Part shown: in pieces, positions 53,200 through 62,584 of the stretch
How the letters are laid out: the number at the start of each line of letters is the position of its first letter
Numbering within the stretch: position 1 is the first letter of the stretch
Assembly: GCF_001182785.1 (NCBI RefSeq)
Contig: NZ_CP012099.1
Location: 364,501-428,500, forward strand
Direction of reading: 5' to 3'
Length of the DNA: 64,000 bases
From: Bacillus thuringiensis
GTDB taxonomy: Bacteria; Bacillota; Bacilli; Bacillales; Bacillaceae_G
Made by a program: the position numbers and the translations under genes
The notes under the pieces: model-generated
Told to the model about the DNA's origin: nothing
Databases searched by the model: none
The model's input: only the letters and a program-made list of their open reading frames with translations

Positions 53200-53859
53200 A
53201 TGATGCGCATTGAAACAAAGAAAATGTCTAACCTATTACAAGTGTATTTTATTATGGGAAGCAATAACTGCACGAAGGATCCTTTAACTGTATTGAAAGA
53301 AGCGTTAGATGGTGGAGTGACACTTTTTCAATTTCGTGAAAAGGGGGAAGGTTCTTTAATTGGAGAGGATAGAGTGCGTTTTGCAAAAGAATTGCAGACT
53401 CTTTGTAAGGAATATAGTGTTCCTTTCATTGTAAATGATGATGTAGAATTAGCCATTGAATTAGATGCAGATGGTGTTCATGTAGGACAAGATGATGAAG
53501 GAATTACATCTGTTCGTGAAAAAATGGGAGATAAAATTATCGGTGTATCTGCTCATACAATTGAAGAAGCACGCTTTGCAATCGAACATGGAGCAGATTA
53601 TTTAGGCGTTGGACCTATTTTCCCAACGAGTACGAAAAAAGATACGAAAGCGGTTCAAGGAACGAAAGGATTAGCTTATTTTAGAGAACAAGGAATTACA
53701 GTGCCAATCGTTGGTATTGGCGGGATTACAATTGAAAATACAGCGGCAGTTATAGAGGCGGGTGCGGAAGGTGTTTCAGTTATTTCAGCAATTAGTTTAG
53801 CTGAATCGGCGTATGAAAGTACGAGAAAATTAGCTGAAGAAGTAAAGAGAAGTTTGTAA
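53200..53859 (+). CDS. thiE: Thiamine-phosphate synthase
   Basis: 219 residues from ATG at 53200 (GGGGG 9 bases upstream; ATG 53191 directly follows those G bases and is unlikely). It joins the pyrimidine diphosphate and thiazole phosphate to give thiamine phosphate. TIM barrel motifs: [16 protein letters not shown] near 41, [26 protein letters not shown] near 75-100 (given as [10 protein letters not shown] and [10 protein letters not shown]), [12 protein letters not shown] near 134-145 and [11 protein letters not shown] near 170. thiD is not adjacent. Confidence 0.96.
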   Translation: MMRIETKKMSNLLQVYFIMGSNNCTKDPLTVLKEALDGGVTLFQFREKGEGSLIGEDRVRFAKELQTLCKEYSVPFIVNDDVELAIELDADGVHVGQDDEGITSVREKMGDKIIGVSAHTIEEARFAIEHGADYLGVGPIFPTSTKKDTKAVQGTKGLAYFREQGITVPIVGIGGITIENTAAVIEAGAEGVSVISAISLAESAYESTRKLAEEVKRSL

Positions 53860-53932
53860 GGAAGGACGTGTAGTATTTTAAGTGCTACATGGAGAAATGG
53901 ACTGCCCAAAATTTTAAACAAACGTTTGATTA

Positions 53933-53973
53933 AAAAAGCACAAACCTTTTAAAATAAAGGTTTGTGCTTTTTC
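53933..53973. terminator. Bidirectional terminator between thiE and the Dcu gene
   Basis: AAAAAGCACAAACCTTT / AAAGGTTTGTGCTTTTT, 17-base perfect stem. Confidence 0.93.
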
Positions 53974-53974
53974 T

Positions 53975-55288
53975 TTAAAACATAATAGAAATTAAAAGCA
54001 TTCCAATGCCGATAGAAGTAAATGTTGCGATTAAACCTGGAATCATAAAGCTATGATTTAATACGTATTTACCGATACCTGTTGTACCAGTACGGTCAAA
54101 GTTAATGGCAGCAACGATTGTTCCATAGTTTGGAATGAAGAAATATCCATTTACTGCAGGGAACATCGCAATCAGTAGTGCTGGTGGAATACCAAGGGAT
54201 AGTCCAAGTGGCATTAAGGCACGTACTGTTGCTGCTTGGCTGTACAGTAAAATAGATAGAATGAATAGCGCGATGGCAAATAGCCAAGGTGCACTTGTTA
54301 CTAAATGCTGAATGGATCCTTGAATCATATTTAAGTTTCCATTAAAGAAAGTATCTCCCATCCAAGCGATACCGAAAATAGCAACAACTGCTGTTGCTCC
54401 TGCTTTAAAGACGTTACCAGATACAATGCTTTCTACATTTGGTTTACAGAAAATAATAATAAGAGCCGCGATAGTTAACATAACCATCTCAATTGTGTTC
54501 GGCATGGAAAGACGAGCTAACTTCCCATCAACTATCCATCCTGGACGAAGTGCTTCAAATGAACCAAGAAGTACAACAAGGAAGGTTCCAACTAGGAAAA
54601 GGATAACTGATAATTTGGCGCCTTTTACACCTACAAATTCTTTTTTCTCTTCAAGTTTAGGAATCATTCCTTCGTTTAATCGTTTTAAGTATTCAGGGTC
54701 TTCATTTAATTCTTTTCCCATCTTACTAGCAACGAATGCTGCTAACATACAAGCAATGAAAGTAGAAGGGATACTTACTTTTAAAATATCTAATAAGGTA
54801 ATTTTATAGTCAGCGAACATTGCTAAAAGAGCAACTGTGGCAGCTGAAATCGGACTAGCTGTAATTGCTTGCTGAGAAGCGATTACGGCAATCGACATTG
54901 GGCGTTCTGGTCTAATCCCTGATTCACGAGAGACTTCTGCAATAACAGGAAGTACAGAATAGGCAACGTGACCAGTACCTGCACATAGTGTGAATAAATA
55001 AGTAACAATTGGAGCAAAAAAAGTAATACGCTTTGGATTTTTTCGCAATGCTTTTTCAGCTAGATGAACAAGATAGTCCATTCCTCCAGCAGCTTGCAAA
55101 GCACCAGCAGCTGTAATTACTGCCAAAATCATGAGCATTACATCAATAGGAGGCGCGGTCGGTTGTAAGTGGAAGACAAAAACGAGTATTGCCATACCAA
55201 CTCCACCCATTACTCCTAAACCAACTCCGCCTAGGCGTGCACCAATAAAAATACAGAGTAACAAGGTAAGAAATTGTAGCCAAAACAT
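53975..55288 (-). CDS. dcuA: Anaerobic C4-dicarboxylate transporter (DcuA/DcuB type)
   Basis: 437 residues, about ten to twelve membrane helices. Dcu family motifs: IFIGARLGGVGLGVMGGVG near 16, MLILAVITAAGALQAAGGMDYL near 52, CAGTGHVAYSVLPVI near 98, RPERPMSIAVIASQQAITASPISAA near 115-140 (in parts: PMSIAVIASQQA) and NGYFFIPNYGTIVAAINFDRTGTT near 385. It exchanges fumarate or aspartate for succinate across the membrane. It is a single gene; no fumarate reductase or aspartase lies nearby. The nearest neighbour upstream is a c-di-GMP-controlled chemoreceptor. Confidence 0.92.
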   Translation of the reverse strand: MFWLQFLTLLLCIFIGARLGGVGLGVMGGVGMAILVFVFHLQPTAPPIDVMLMILAVITAAGALQAAGGMDYLVHLAEKALRKNPKRITFFAPIVTYLFTLCAGTGHVAYSVLPVIAEVSRESGIRPERPMSIAVIASQQAITASPISAATVALLAMFADYKITLLDILKVSIPSTFIACMLAAFVASKMGKELNEDPEYLKRLNEGMIPKLEEKKEFVGVKGAKLSVILFLVGTFLVVLLGSFEALRPGWIVDGKLARLSMPNTIEMVMLTIAALIIIFCKPNVESIVSGNVFKAGATAVVAIFGIAWMGDTFFNGNLNMIQGSIQHLVTSAPWLFAIALFILSILLYSQAATVRALMPLGLSLGIPPALLIAMFPAVNGYFFIPNYGTIVAAINFDRTGTTGIGKYVLNHSFMIPGLIATFTSIGIGMLLISIMF

Positions 55289-55550
55289 GATAAACTACCT
55301 CCGAAATTCATTAATTAAGATATATTCGAATAGTTTAATTTGAATGAAAATTAAATGAATACCCGAAGAAATCCTTGTTATTTATACATTTTTTATTATA
55401 TAACACAAAAAAAGTAACATTCACGTACTTTTTGAAATTATTTCGAAAAAGCAATGCATTAAAAATTTGTATTTATATCTCTAAATAAGTAGACATTTTG
55501 ATTTATATGTTGTAATCTTTGAAAGAGAATAAATTAATTCTCATAGAACT

Positions 55551-55704
55551 CCCATATCGTTCAACTCGTTCAGCGAGAAAGGCAAACTGATGGAAACATG
55601 AGGACGCAAAACTACAGGAGCTAAGGTCGAAAGGCTATGCTAGCCAGTTACCGGACGGATAGGGTTGGTCTTGGCCAATGCTTTTACATTGGCTTTTTTT
55701 TATT
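55551..55704 (+). ncRNA. Cyclic di-GMP-I riboswitch with terminator
   Basis: Aptamer 55551-55665: P1 CCCATATC / GGATAGGG (imperfect), then AAAGGCAAAC, GGAAAC tetraloop stem, the conserved GAGGACGCAAA, tetraloop-receptor strand CTAAGGTCGAAAGGCTATG and CAGTTACCGG. A terminator GCCAATG / CATTGGC with T9 tail follows at 55674-55704. It sits 85 bases before a chemoreceptor gene, so c-di-GMP level sets expression of that receptor. Whether it is an on- or off-switch is not evident. Confidence 0.93.
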
Positions 55705-55788
55705 CTCGAATATATTGAGAAACATTTTCAAACAAAATATTCGTATATTTTGTTTTTTTGTTATGTTAATTAAGGAAGGTGGATATTA

Positions 55789-57528
55789 ATGAAAAAGTAT
55801 TGGCATAAGTTAACGTTTCTTCAAAAGAACGTCTTATTAACCGTACTAGTTATTTTGACGCTTGTTGGAAGTATGGGCGCGTTAAGTTTCAACATGTTTC
55901 AAAATAGTATGATGTCTTTATTTGAAAGACAGTCTATTGAAACAGGAGATACTGTAATAAATCAATTAGACGCAGAATTAGTGAAAGATCTTGCGAAAGA
56001 TCCTACAGCCCAAAAGGAGAAGAAGGAAAAGTTAAAAGAGCAATTAGATGAAGTGACAAAAGATTTAAAAAGTGTTGGACAAACGTATATTACGGGAGCA
56101 AAACCCAATGACAAACGAGAATTACAAATCGTTGGTTTGACTACAGAGTTAACAAATGCAGTACCTGTAAAGCCGGGTGACTATTATGAACAACCAGCTC
56201 ATTGGATGAAGGCATACGATAAAGTGATAGATACGAAAAAGGCACAAATGACAGAAGTATATGAAGATGAACTAGGCTCATGGGTGACAATATTAGAGCC
56301 CATTACGGATGGAGAAAAAAATATTGTCGCAATTGTTGCGGCAGATGTAGATGCTTCTGTTATTCCAGATACAAAGAAGAAATTTATGATGCAAGGTTTA
56401 CTATTCATTTGTATTTCATTAGCTATTGCGACTGTTATTCAATTCTTTATTGTTCGTAATTCGTTAGCCCCATTAAAAGACCTAAGAGAGGGATTACGTA
56501 AAGTTGGTGAGGGTGATTTAAGTATTAAATTAAAAGAAAGACCAGATGACATTGGTATTATTAATACTTATTTCAATGCAACGATTGAGAAATTTAAAGG
56601 AATTATAGATAAAGTAAAACAAACTGCAGAGCAAGTTTCTTCTTCATCACAAGAATTATCGGCAAGTACTGAGGAAAACAGTATGGCAGTTCAAGAAATT
56701 GCAGGTTCCATGGAAGGTTTAAGAGTAGGAGCACAGTCTCAAGAAACTTCAGTACAACAATGCTTAGGAATTGTGCACGGAATGGAAAATAAGGTGGAAG
56801 AGATAACTGGGGCTGCGAAACTGGTTGCGGTTGCCTCAGAAGGTATGGAGCAACATTCAATTGAAGGTAATGAAGTAATTGGACAAATTATTAATCAAAT
56901 GAATTTAATCCAAAATGCAGTAAAAGATTTATCTTCGATTATTTATTCATTGGAAACAAGATCGAAGGAAATTAGTGATATCGTAACCGTAATTACAGGT
57001 ATTTCAAATCAAACCAATTTACTTGCGTTAAATGCTTCTATTGAAGCTTCACGTGCTGGAGCTGCTGGAAGAGGATTTGCAGTGGTCGCTGATGAAGTAC
57101 GTAAATTAGCTGAGCAAACTGAAACGTCAGCGAAAGATATAGCTAAATTAATTGGGGAAACACAAGCTGAAGCAGAAGAGGCTGTAGTTTCAATGCAAAA
57201 AGGTTCAAAAGAAGTAGAATCTGGAATTACTCTTGTTCAAAGTAGTGGTGCGTTCTTCGAGAAAATTTCAAAATCAGCACATTCTGTTACGGACCAAGTT
57301 AAGGCGGTTTCTAGCAACTCAGGTGATATTTTGCAAAATAGCCAAAATATCGTTCAAGTTGTAAATGAACTATCACATATTGCAAATACGTATGCGAATA
57401 GTAGTGGTAATATTGAAGAGAGTATGAAAGAACAGGAAATGTCAGTACAAGATATTGCAGAATTAGCTACTTCTTTAAGCTGGCTTGCACAGGAGCTGCA
57501 AGAGTTAATTGGGGAATTTAAAAGTTAA
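55789..57528 (+). CDS. Methyl-accepting chemotaxis protein with Cache-type external domain
   Basis: 579 residues. Membrane helices at about 12-33 and 205-225 enclose an outer sensor domain of about 170 residues (34-204), whose [22 protein letters not shown] and VAADVDAS segments look like a single Cache fold. HAMP follows ([19 protein letters not shown] near 230), then the signalling hairpin with [20 protein letters not shown] near 405-424 and [19 protein letters not shown] at 55789 follows AAGGAAGGTGG. Expression is set by the c-di-GMP riboswitch, linking the second-messenger lifestyle switch to receptor supply. Confidence 0.92.
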   Translation: MKKYWHKLTFLQKNVLLTVLVILTLVGSMGALSFNMFQNSMMSLFERQSIETGDTVINQLDAELVKDLAKDPTAQKEKKEKLKEQLDEVTKDLKSVGQTYITGAKPNDKRELQIVGLTTELTNAVPVKPGDYYEQPAHWMKAYDKVIDTKKAQMTEVYEDELGSWVTILEPITDGEKNIVAIVAADVDASVIPDTKKKFMMQGLLFICISLAIATVIQFFIVRNSLAPLKDLREGLRKVGEGDLSIKLKERPDDIGIINTYFNATIEKFKGIIDKVKQTAEQVSSSSQELSASTEENSMAVQEIAGSMEGLRVGAQSQETSVQQCLGIVHGMENKVEEITGAAKLVAVASEGMEQHSIEGNEVIGQIINQMNLIQNAVKDLSSIIYSLETRSKEISDIVTVITGISNQTNLLALNASIEASRAGAAGRGFAVVADEVRKLAEQTETSAKDIAKLIGETQAEAEEAVVSMQKGSKEVESGITLVQSSGAFFEKISKSAHSVTDQVKAVSSNSGDILQNSQNIVQVVNELSHIANTYANSSGNIEESMKEQEMSVQDIAELATSLSWLAQELQELIGEFKS

Positions 57529-57538
57529 TAGAATAATA

Positions 57539-57575
57539 TAAGGTGTAGATTTAATCTACACCTTAATCTTTTTTT
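57539..57575 (+). terminator. Terminator after the Cache chemoreceptor
   Basis: AAGGTGTAGATT / AATCTACACCTT with short loop, then TCTTTTTTT. Confidence 0.88.
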
Positions 57576-57696
57576 AAAATGAATAATTATATATTTATAT
57601 CTAATGGTATACGGTTGTGATTTTAATCATTGGTGGAACATGTCCTCCAATGATCAAAGTTTCATTTTTATATTATGGAGAGTGAGAGGATTCAGT

Positions 57697-60600
57697 ATGA
57701 GTATTTTCTTAAAACGTTCATATGTGGAGAGATATGAACAATTTTCGCAACAAAATTATGAACCGTTTATGATACCAAAGGATATTCAAGTAAATGAATA
57801 TACTCAAATGAAAATTAAGGATATACAAGCGTTTGAACGAAATAAATTAGATTTAATCGCAGCTACTTTTGTATGGCTATATCATGTTAGTAATGAAAAA
57901 CGTATAGTGATACCTTATTACATGAGACAGAGTAGTTATCCGTTATGTATTACAATTGAACAAGAACTTTCTTATGAAGAGCTAAGGATAGAAATTAATG
58001 ATCAAATCATGCAGTTAGAAAGTATGGAAGAAGAACGGAAGATATTGTTACAATATGATGAAGAAAAATGGGGGAAACCTGCAGTTACAGTAGGAAAAGA
58101 AAATAGAAATAGTCAATTAAACTTTATTGAATTAAAGGATAGTTGTTTTGAAGTTTCTTATAATGAAAAGCAATTGAAAGAAGAAACAGCACTTCGCTAT
58201 ATAAAGCAAATTCAGTATGTAATTCAGCAAGGTATAAAAAAAGAGACGCAATGTGTTGTAGATATGAATATTATTACAGAAGAAGAATTAGTGATATATA
58301 AAGAAATAAATGACACAGAAGTGCTATACCCGAATAAAAGTATTGCGGATATGTTTTGTGAAACAGTAAGGAAATTTTCAAAGCGTATAGCTTTATCTTC
58401 GGTGGAGGGAACATTAACATATGAACAACTAAATAAAAAAAGTAATAAAATTGCTCACATGTTATTACATCATGGGGTGAAACAAGGTGATTATGTCGGT
58501 ATCTTTATGAAGCGAAGTATTGATACGGTAGTCAGTATATTAGCAGTTTTAAAAACAGGTGCAGCTTATATTCCGATTGACCCAGATTATCCAGCAAATC
58601 GAGTGCAATATATTATCGAGGATAGCCAATCAAAATTAGTTTTAACGAAAGAAGCGAAAGTACCGTTTGAGGATATTCGAGAATTATCTCTTTACGATAT
58701 TGAACAATTTTCAGAAATAGATGTGAACGTGGCAATTGATCTTGATGATATCGCATATATGATCTATACATCCGGTTCTACGGGAAATCCGAAAGGAACA
58801 ATGCTTGCGCACCGCGGAGTAGTGAATTTATGTACATGGATGCAAAGGCATTATGAATTAAGTGAAGAAGATATTTTCGCGCAGTTCCCTTCATTTAGTT
58901 TTGACGCATCTATTTGGGAGTTATTCGCGTCATTATTCTGCGGTGGAAATATATATGTGTTATTGGATGAACAAAGGCTTTCGGTAGAAGCTTTTGCAAA
59001 TGCAATTTATAAAGCAAAGGCAACATCTATTTTAGGCTTAGCTACAATTTTCCTACAACAAGTAGCAACATATCTTCCAGATGAAAGTAAGTATAAGCTC
59101 GATTCATTAAAGAGGATTGCAGTTGGTGGAGAAATGCTTACTGCTGAAGTAGTAAAACTATGGCGAGAGAGAATTGGTACTCACGTTCAGTTAAATAACG
59201 CGTATGGCCCGACAGAATGTACAATTACAACAACGACATATCCAATTCCAGCGGAGTTAAACGATCAACTTGCTAGTATCCCAATCGGGAAGCCAGCGGA
59301 TAATTATAAAGTTTGGATATTAAATGACAATATGAAAGTTTGTCCAATTGGTATTCCAGGAGAATTATATATAGAGTCAGTAGGTTTAGCAAAAGGTTAC
59401 TTTAATAAGCCGGAAAAAACAGAGGAAGTATTTATTCCACATCATGAAAAACATGATAGTAAGATATATAAAACAGGTGATATTGTTAAAATATTGGAAG
59501 ACGGAAATATTGAGTTTTTACATCGTAAAGACAATCAAGTGAAAATTAGAGGACATCGAATTGAATTGGGTGAAATCCAAAACACAATTGCAAAATATGA
59601 AATGGTAAAAGATGCAGCTGTATTTACGAAGAAAGGTGAAGAAGGTAGTCATTACTTAGTTGCTTTCTATACAACTAGTAATGAAGTTGCTATGGAAACT
59701 TTAATACATGATTTAAGAGAACGATTACCAGATTATATGGTACCGTCTAAATTAATTTATATTAATGAACTGCCACTTACACCGAATAAAAAGGTTGATT
59801 TGAAGCGATTAGCACAACTAGAAGCAGACTATGAACCACTTCGTTTACAAGAATATATTGCACCATCTACCGAAGCGGAAGAAAAAATAGCGAAAGCTTG
59901 GATTGATGTATTAGGAATCTCAAAAATTGGTGTTCATGATGATTTCTTTACAATCGGTGGGCATTCATTGAAAGTATTGCGAGTTTTAACTTTGTTGAAA
60001 GAAGACTTTCCGTATTTAACAATTCAAGACTTCTTCCAGGAACGAACGATATATGGGTTAGCACAAATTCAAAGAGAATTAAAAGTTGAGGAAGAAGAAG
60101 TATTCCATGAATATAAAGTTATACATGAGCCAGATCCAATTTCCCGTATAAATGAAGTGACAGACAGCAAAGTTTCAAATATCTTTTTAACGGGAGCTAC
60201 AGGTTATTTAGGTTCACATATATTGTATGAATTATTAAAAGATACAACAGCACATATTTATTGCTTAGTAAGACCGACGCAAGATATACAACAAAGAATT
60301 GTTAATACATTAACAAATTACTTTAAAGATATAAGTCAAGAATGGTTGCAACGCATAACAGCAGTACCTGGTGATCTTGGGGCAGAGTATCTTGGTATGG
60401 ATGAGGATAAATTTATTCACTCCAAAGTTGATACGGTGATTCATTGCGGTGCAGATGTAAGACATTTTGGAGATGTAGCCCAGTTTGAAAATGTGAATGT
60501 GCAAGGAACGAGTCGTATGTTAGCCCTAGCGGAAGAAGGAGCATCATTCCACTTTATTTCAACAATTGGTATTCCGATAGAATTAGCAATAGAGCAATGG

Positions 60601-61263
60601 GACACATATGTGGAAACAGGTGATTTTAATTACGATGTAGAGTTAGAGAATGTGTATTCTGATAGCAAATTACAGGCAGAAAACCTTGTTCGTAAAGCGA
60701 TACAAGAGGGTGTCCGTGGAAATATTTATCGTGCAGGTAACTTAGCGTGTCATTCAGAGACAGGTGTATTCCAACAAAATATCGAAGGAAACGCATTCTA
60801 TCGTCTTATTAAAGCGATGCTACTTATTGGACAAGCTCCTAATGTGAAATGGGGAATCGATTTCACACCAATTGATTTTGCTAGTAAATCAATTGTAACG
60901 TATGTACAAGATTCACAAATAGATGGAGAAACGTTGCACATCTGTCATCCACATCAAATTGAGTTTGAACAATTTATACAGCTAATTGGAGAGTGTGGAT
61001 ACAATCTTGAAATGGTTCCACTTTCAGAATATGTAAATACCGGACTTGAATTAGCGAAGGGAAATGAAGTAGTAGCTGAGTTAATTGCTTCTCAAGTTGC
61101 AGGAGATGGAGCGCAGCAATCTGAAATTGTAATGGGTACACGTAGAACGAATGAATGGATTAAGAAAAAAGAATTGATAGTACCAGCAATCAATAAAGAA
61201 TTTATACAGCAGTTATTAGCTCATGGTGAAAAAGTTGGATATTTTCCAAAAATAATGAAATGA
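57697..61263 (+). CDS. Stand-alone NRPS: (vestigial C)-A-PCP-thioester reductase
   Basis: 1188 residues from ATG at 57697 (GAGAGGA upstream; an earlier frame start at 57604 lacks a site). Residues 1-215 resemble the end of a condensation domain without an HHxxxDG motif. The adenylation domain (about 225-720) shows LKTGAAYIPIDPDYP, YTSGSTGNPKGT, NAYGPTECT, YKTGDIVK and KIRGHRIELGEI. The carrier (about 745-815) has DDFFTIGGHSLK, Ser for phosphopantetheine. The reductase (about 860-1188) starts FLTGATGYLGSHIL and has YSDSKLQAE. The product should be an aminoacyl aldehyde or alcohol released by NAD(P)H. No tailoring or transport genes are adjacent, and the product is unknown. Confidence 0.9.
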   Translation: MSIFLKRSYVERYEQFSQQNYEPFMIPKDIQVNEYTQMKIKDIQAFERNKLDLIAATFVWLYHVSNEKRIVIPYYMRQSSYPLCITIEQELSYEELRIEINDQIMQLESMEEERKILLQYDEEKWGKPAVTVGKENRNSQLNFIELKDSCFEVSYNEKQLKEETALRYIKQIQYVIQQGIKKETQCVVDMNIITEEELVIYKEINDTEVLYPNKSIADMFCETVRKFSKRIALSSVEGTLTYEQLNKKSNKIAHMLLHHGVKQGDYVGIFMKRSIDTVVSILAVLKTGAAYIPIDPDYPANRVQYIIEDSQSKLVLTKEAKVPFEDIRELSLYDIEQFSEIDVNVAIDLDDIAYMIYTSGSTGNPKGTMLAHRGVVNLCTWMQRHYELSEEDIFAQFPSFSFDASIWELFASLFCGGNIYVLLDEQRLSVEAFANAIYKAKATSILGLATIFLQQVATYLPDESKYKLDSLKRIAVGGEMLTAEVVKLWRERIGTHVQLNNAYGPTECTITTTTYPIPAELNDQLASIPIGKPADNYKVWILNDNMKVCPIGIPGELYIESVGLAKGYFNKPEKTEEVFIPHHEKHDSKIYKTGDIVKILEDGNIEFLHRKDNQVKIRGHRIELGEIQNTIAKYEMVKDAAVFTKKGEEGSHYLVAFYTTSNEVAMETLIHDLRERLPDYMVPSKLIYINELPLTPNKKVDLKRLAQLEADYEPLRLQEYIAPSTEAEEKIAKAWIDVLGISKIGVHDDFFTIGGHSLKVLRVLTLLKEDFPYLTIQDFFQERTIYGLAQIQRELKVEEEEVFHEYKVIHEPDPISRINEVTDSKVSNIFLTGATGYLGSHILYELLKDTTAHIYCLVRPTQDIQQRIVNTLTNYFKDISQEWLQRITAVPGDLGAEYLGMDEDKFIHSKVDTVIHCGADVRHFGDVAQFENVNVQGTSRMLALAEEGASFHFISTIGIPIELAIEQWDTYVETGDFNYDVELENVYSDSKLQAENLVRKAIQEGVRGNIYRAGNLACHSETGVFQQNIEGNAFYRLIKAMLLIGQAPNVKWGIDFTPIDFASKSIVTYVQDSQIDGETLHICHPHQIEFEQFIQLIGECGYNLEMVPLSEYVNTGLELAKGNEVVAELIASQVAGDGAQQSEIVMGTRRTNEWIKKKELIVPAINKEFIQQLLAHGEKVGYFPKIMK

Positions 61264-61279
61264 TTATGCATGCTTTTGT

Positions 61280-61308
61280 TTGTTCAATAAAATAAATCAT
61301 GCTACAAT
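61280..61308 (+). promoter_or_regulatory. Promoter of the thiamine-precursor transport operon
   Basis: TTGTTC (61280-61285), 17-base spacer, TACAAT (61303-61308), immediately before the TPP aptamer. Confidence 0.5.
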
Positions 61309-61317
61309 GAAAACGAA

Positions 61318-61482
61318 TTAAGGACCGGGGAGCCAATTGGCTGAGAGGATGTAAGTAAACATCGACCCTCAACCTGATCTGGATAATGCCAGCGTAGGGA
61401 GTTACTTAAAGTGATGTAGCATATGTTATTCTATAATAACTTGCATACAAGGCTTTCCTACGCAGTAGGAAAGCCTTTTCTT
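61318..61482 (+). ncRNA. TPP riboswitch with terminator, ahead of the thiamine-precursor ABC operon
   Basis: Aptamer 61318-61409: P1 TTAAG/CTTAA, CGGGGAGCC, GGCTGAGAGGATG, GACCCTCAACCTGATCTGGATAATGCCAGCGTAGGGA (read as parts: ACCTGATC, AATGCCAGCG). The terminator AAGGCTTTCCTAC / GTAGGAAAGCCTT with T4 tail lies at 61449-61482. Confidence 0.96.
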
Positions 61483-61518
61483 ATTTTTGAAATTTAATTT
61501 TATAAGGGGGATTTTATT

Positions 61519-61839
61519 ATGTCACAACAAGTTACAATGTCATTTTCAGTAGTACCACAAGCGAAAACGAAAGATGTATATTCTGTTGTCGATAAAGCAA
61601 TTGAAGTTGTGCAACAATCGGGAGTTCGTTATGAAGTAGGGGCAATGGAAACAACTTTGGAAGGAGAATTAGATGTACTTCTTGATGTCGTTAAACGTGC
61701 GCAACAAGCTTGCGTCGATGCTGGAGCAGAAGAAGTGATTACTTCTATTAAAATCCATTATCGTCCAAGCACTGGTGTAACAATAGATGAAAAGGTTTGG
61801 AAGTACCGTGATGAATATGAAAAACCAGAAGCAATCTAA
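61519..61839 (+). CDS. Thiamine-binding protein, MTH1187/YkoF-type (DUF77)
   Basis: 106 residues, a ferredoxin-like fold. VTMSFSVVPQAKTKDVYSVVDKAIEVV near 5-30, the YEVGAMETTLEGELDVLLDVVK near 38-60 with the conserved GxxxTTLEGE, and SIKIHYRPS near 83 mark the MTH1187/DUF77 family, which binds thiamine or related pyrimidines. First gene of the TPP-controlled operon, and its end overlaps the permease start by 29 bases. No signal peptide, so it works in the cytoplasm, perhaps as an accessory to the transporter. Confidence 0.88.
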   Translation: MSQQVTMSFSVVPQAKTKDVYSVVDKAIEVVQQSGVRYEVGAMETTLEGELDVLLDVVKRAQQACVDAGAEEVITSIKIHYRPSTGVTIDEKVWKYRDEYEKPEAI

Positions 61840-62584
61840 ACTTATTACAACTATTTGGCTTATCCTTCTCATTGCAATATGGGAAGGATCTGTTTCATTA
61901 TTTAAAATCGAACCGTGGATTTTACCAAAGCCTTCTGCCATTGTTCAAGAATTAATTGGGATGAAAGATTTACTATTACCAAATACGATGCAAACACTGC
62001 AGGAAGTTATAATTGGACTATTCTTTGCAATTTTATTGGGGACGAGCATCGCAATTATTATGGACGTTATACCGTTATTTCGTATTTTAATAAATCCATT
62101 GCTCGTTATTTCGCAAACAATTCCAATCGTTGTACTTGCACCGCTATTTATTATTTGGTTTGGATATGGGATGTTGCCAAAAGTAATGGTCGTAATACTC
62201 GTTTGTTTCTTCCCAATTGCGCTTAGTATTTTAGAAGGTTTTCAAACAGTAGATAAAAACATGTTGAAGCTGTTACAAACAATGAAGGCGACAAAGTGGC
62301 AAGTTTACCAGAAAGTAAAATTTCCAGCAGTGCTCCCATACTTTTTCTCAGGTTTAAAAATTGCAGTTACATATAGCGTAATGGGGGCAATTATCGGAGA
62401 ATGGCTCGGTGCAAGTGAAGGATTAGGGGTTATGCTTACGAGGGCTACAAAATCCTTTTTGACTGCCCGAGTATTTGGTGTTGCAGCAATCATCGTTATG
62501 GTGACATTATGCCTGTATTTTATCGTAGAGTTTATGGCAAGAATAACAGCACCATGGATATATAGAAAGGACGGCAGAAAATGA
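61811..62584 (+). CDS. thiX: Thiamine-precursor ABC transporter permease (ThiX-like)
   Basis: 257 residues from ATG at 61811 (GGAAG 7 bases upstream), overlapping the previous gene. Six membrane helices of the SsuC/TauC type. The ATPase-coupling loop LLQTMKATKWQVYQKVKFPAVLPYF (near 155-178, parts MKATKWQVYQKV and FPAVLPYF) is clear, and GAIIGEWLGASEGLG near 199 is typical. Within a TPP-regulated operon with an NMT1-type binding protein, the substrate is likely the formylaminopyrimidine precursor known for ThiXYZ of B. halodurans. Confidence 0.88.
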   Translation: MNMKNQKQSKLITTIWLILLIAIWEGSVSLFKIEPWILPKPSAIVQELIGMKDLLLPNTMQTLQEVIIGLFFAILLGTSIAIIMDVIPLFRILINPLLVISQTIPIVVLAPLFIIWFGYGMLPKVMVVILVCFFPIALSILEGFQTVDKNMLKLLQTMKATKWQVYQKVKFPAVLPYFFSGLKIAVTYSVMGAIIGEWLGASEGLGVMLTRATKSFLTARVFGVAAIIVMVTLCLYFIVEFMARITAPWIYRKDGRK

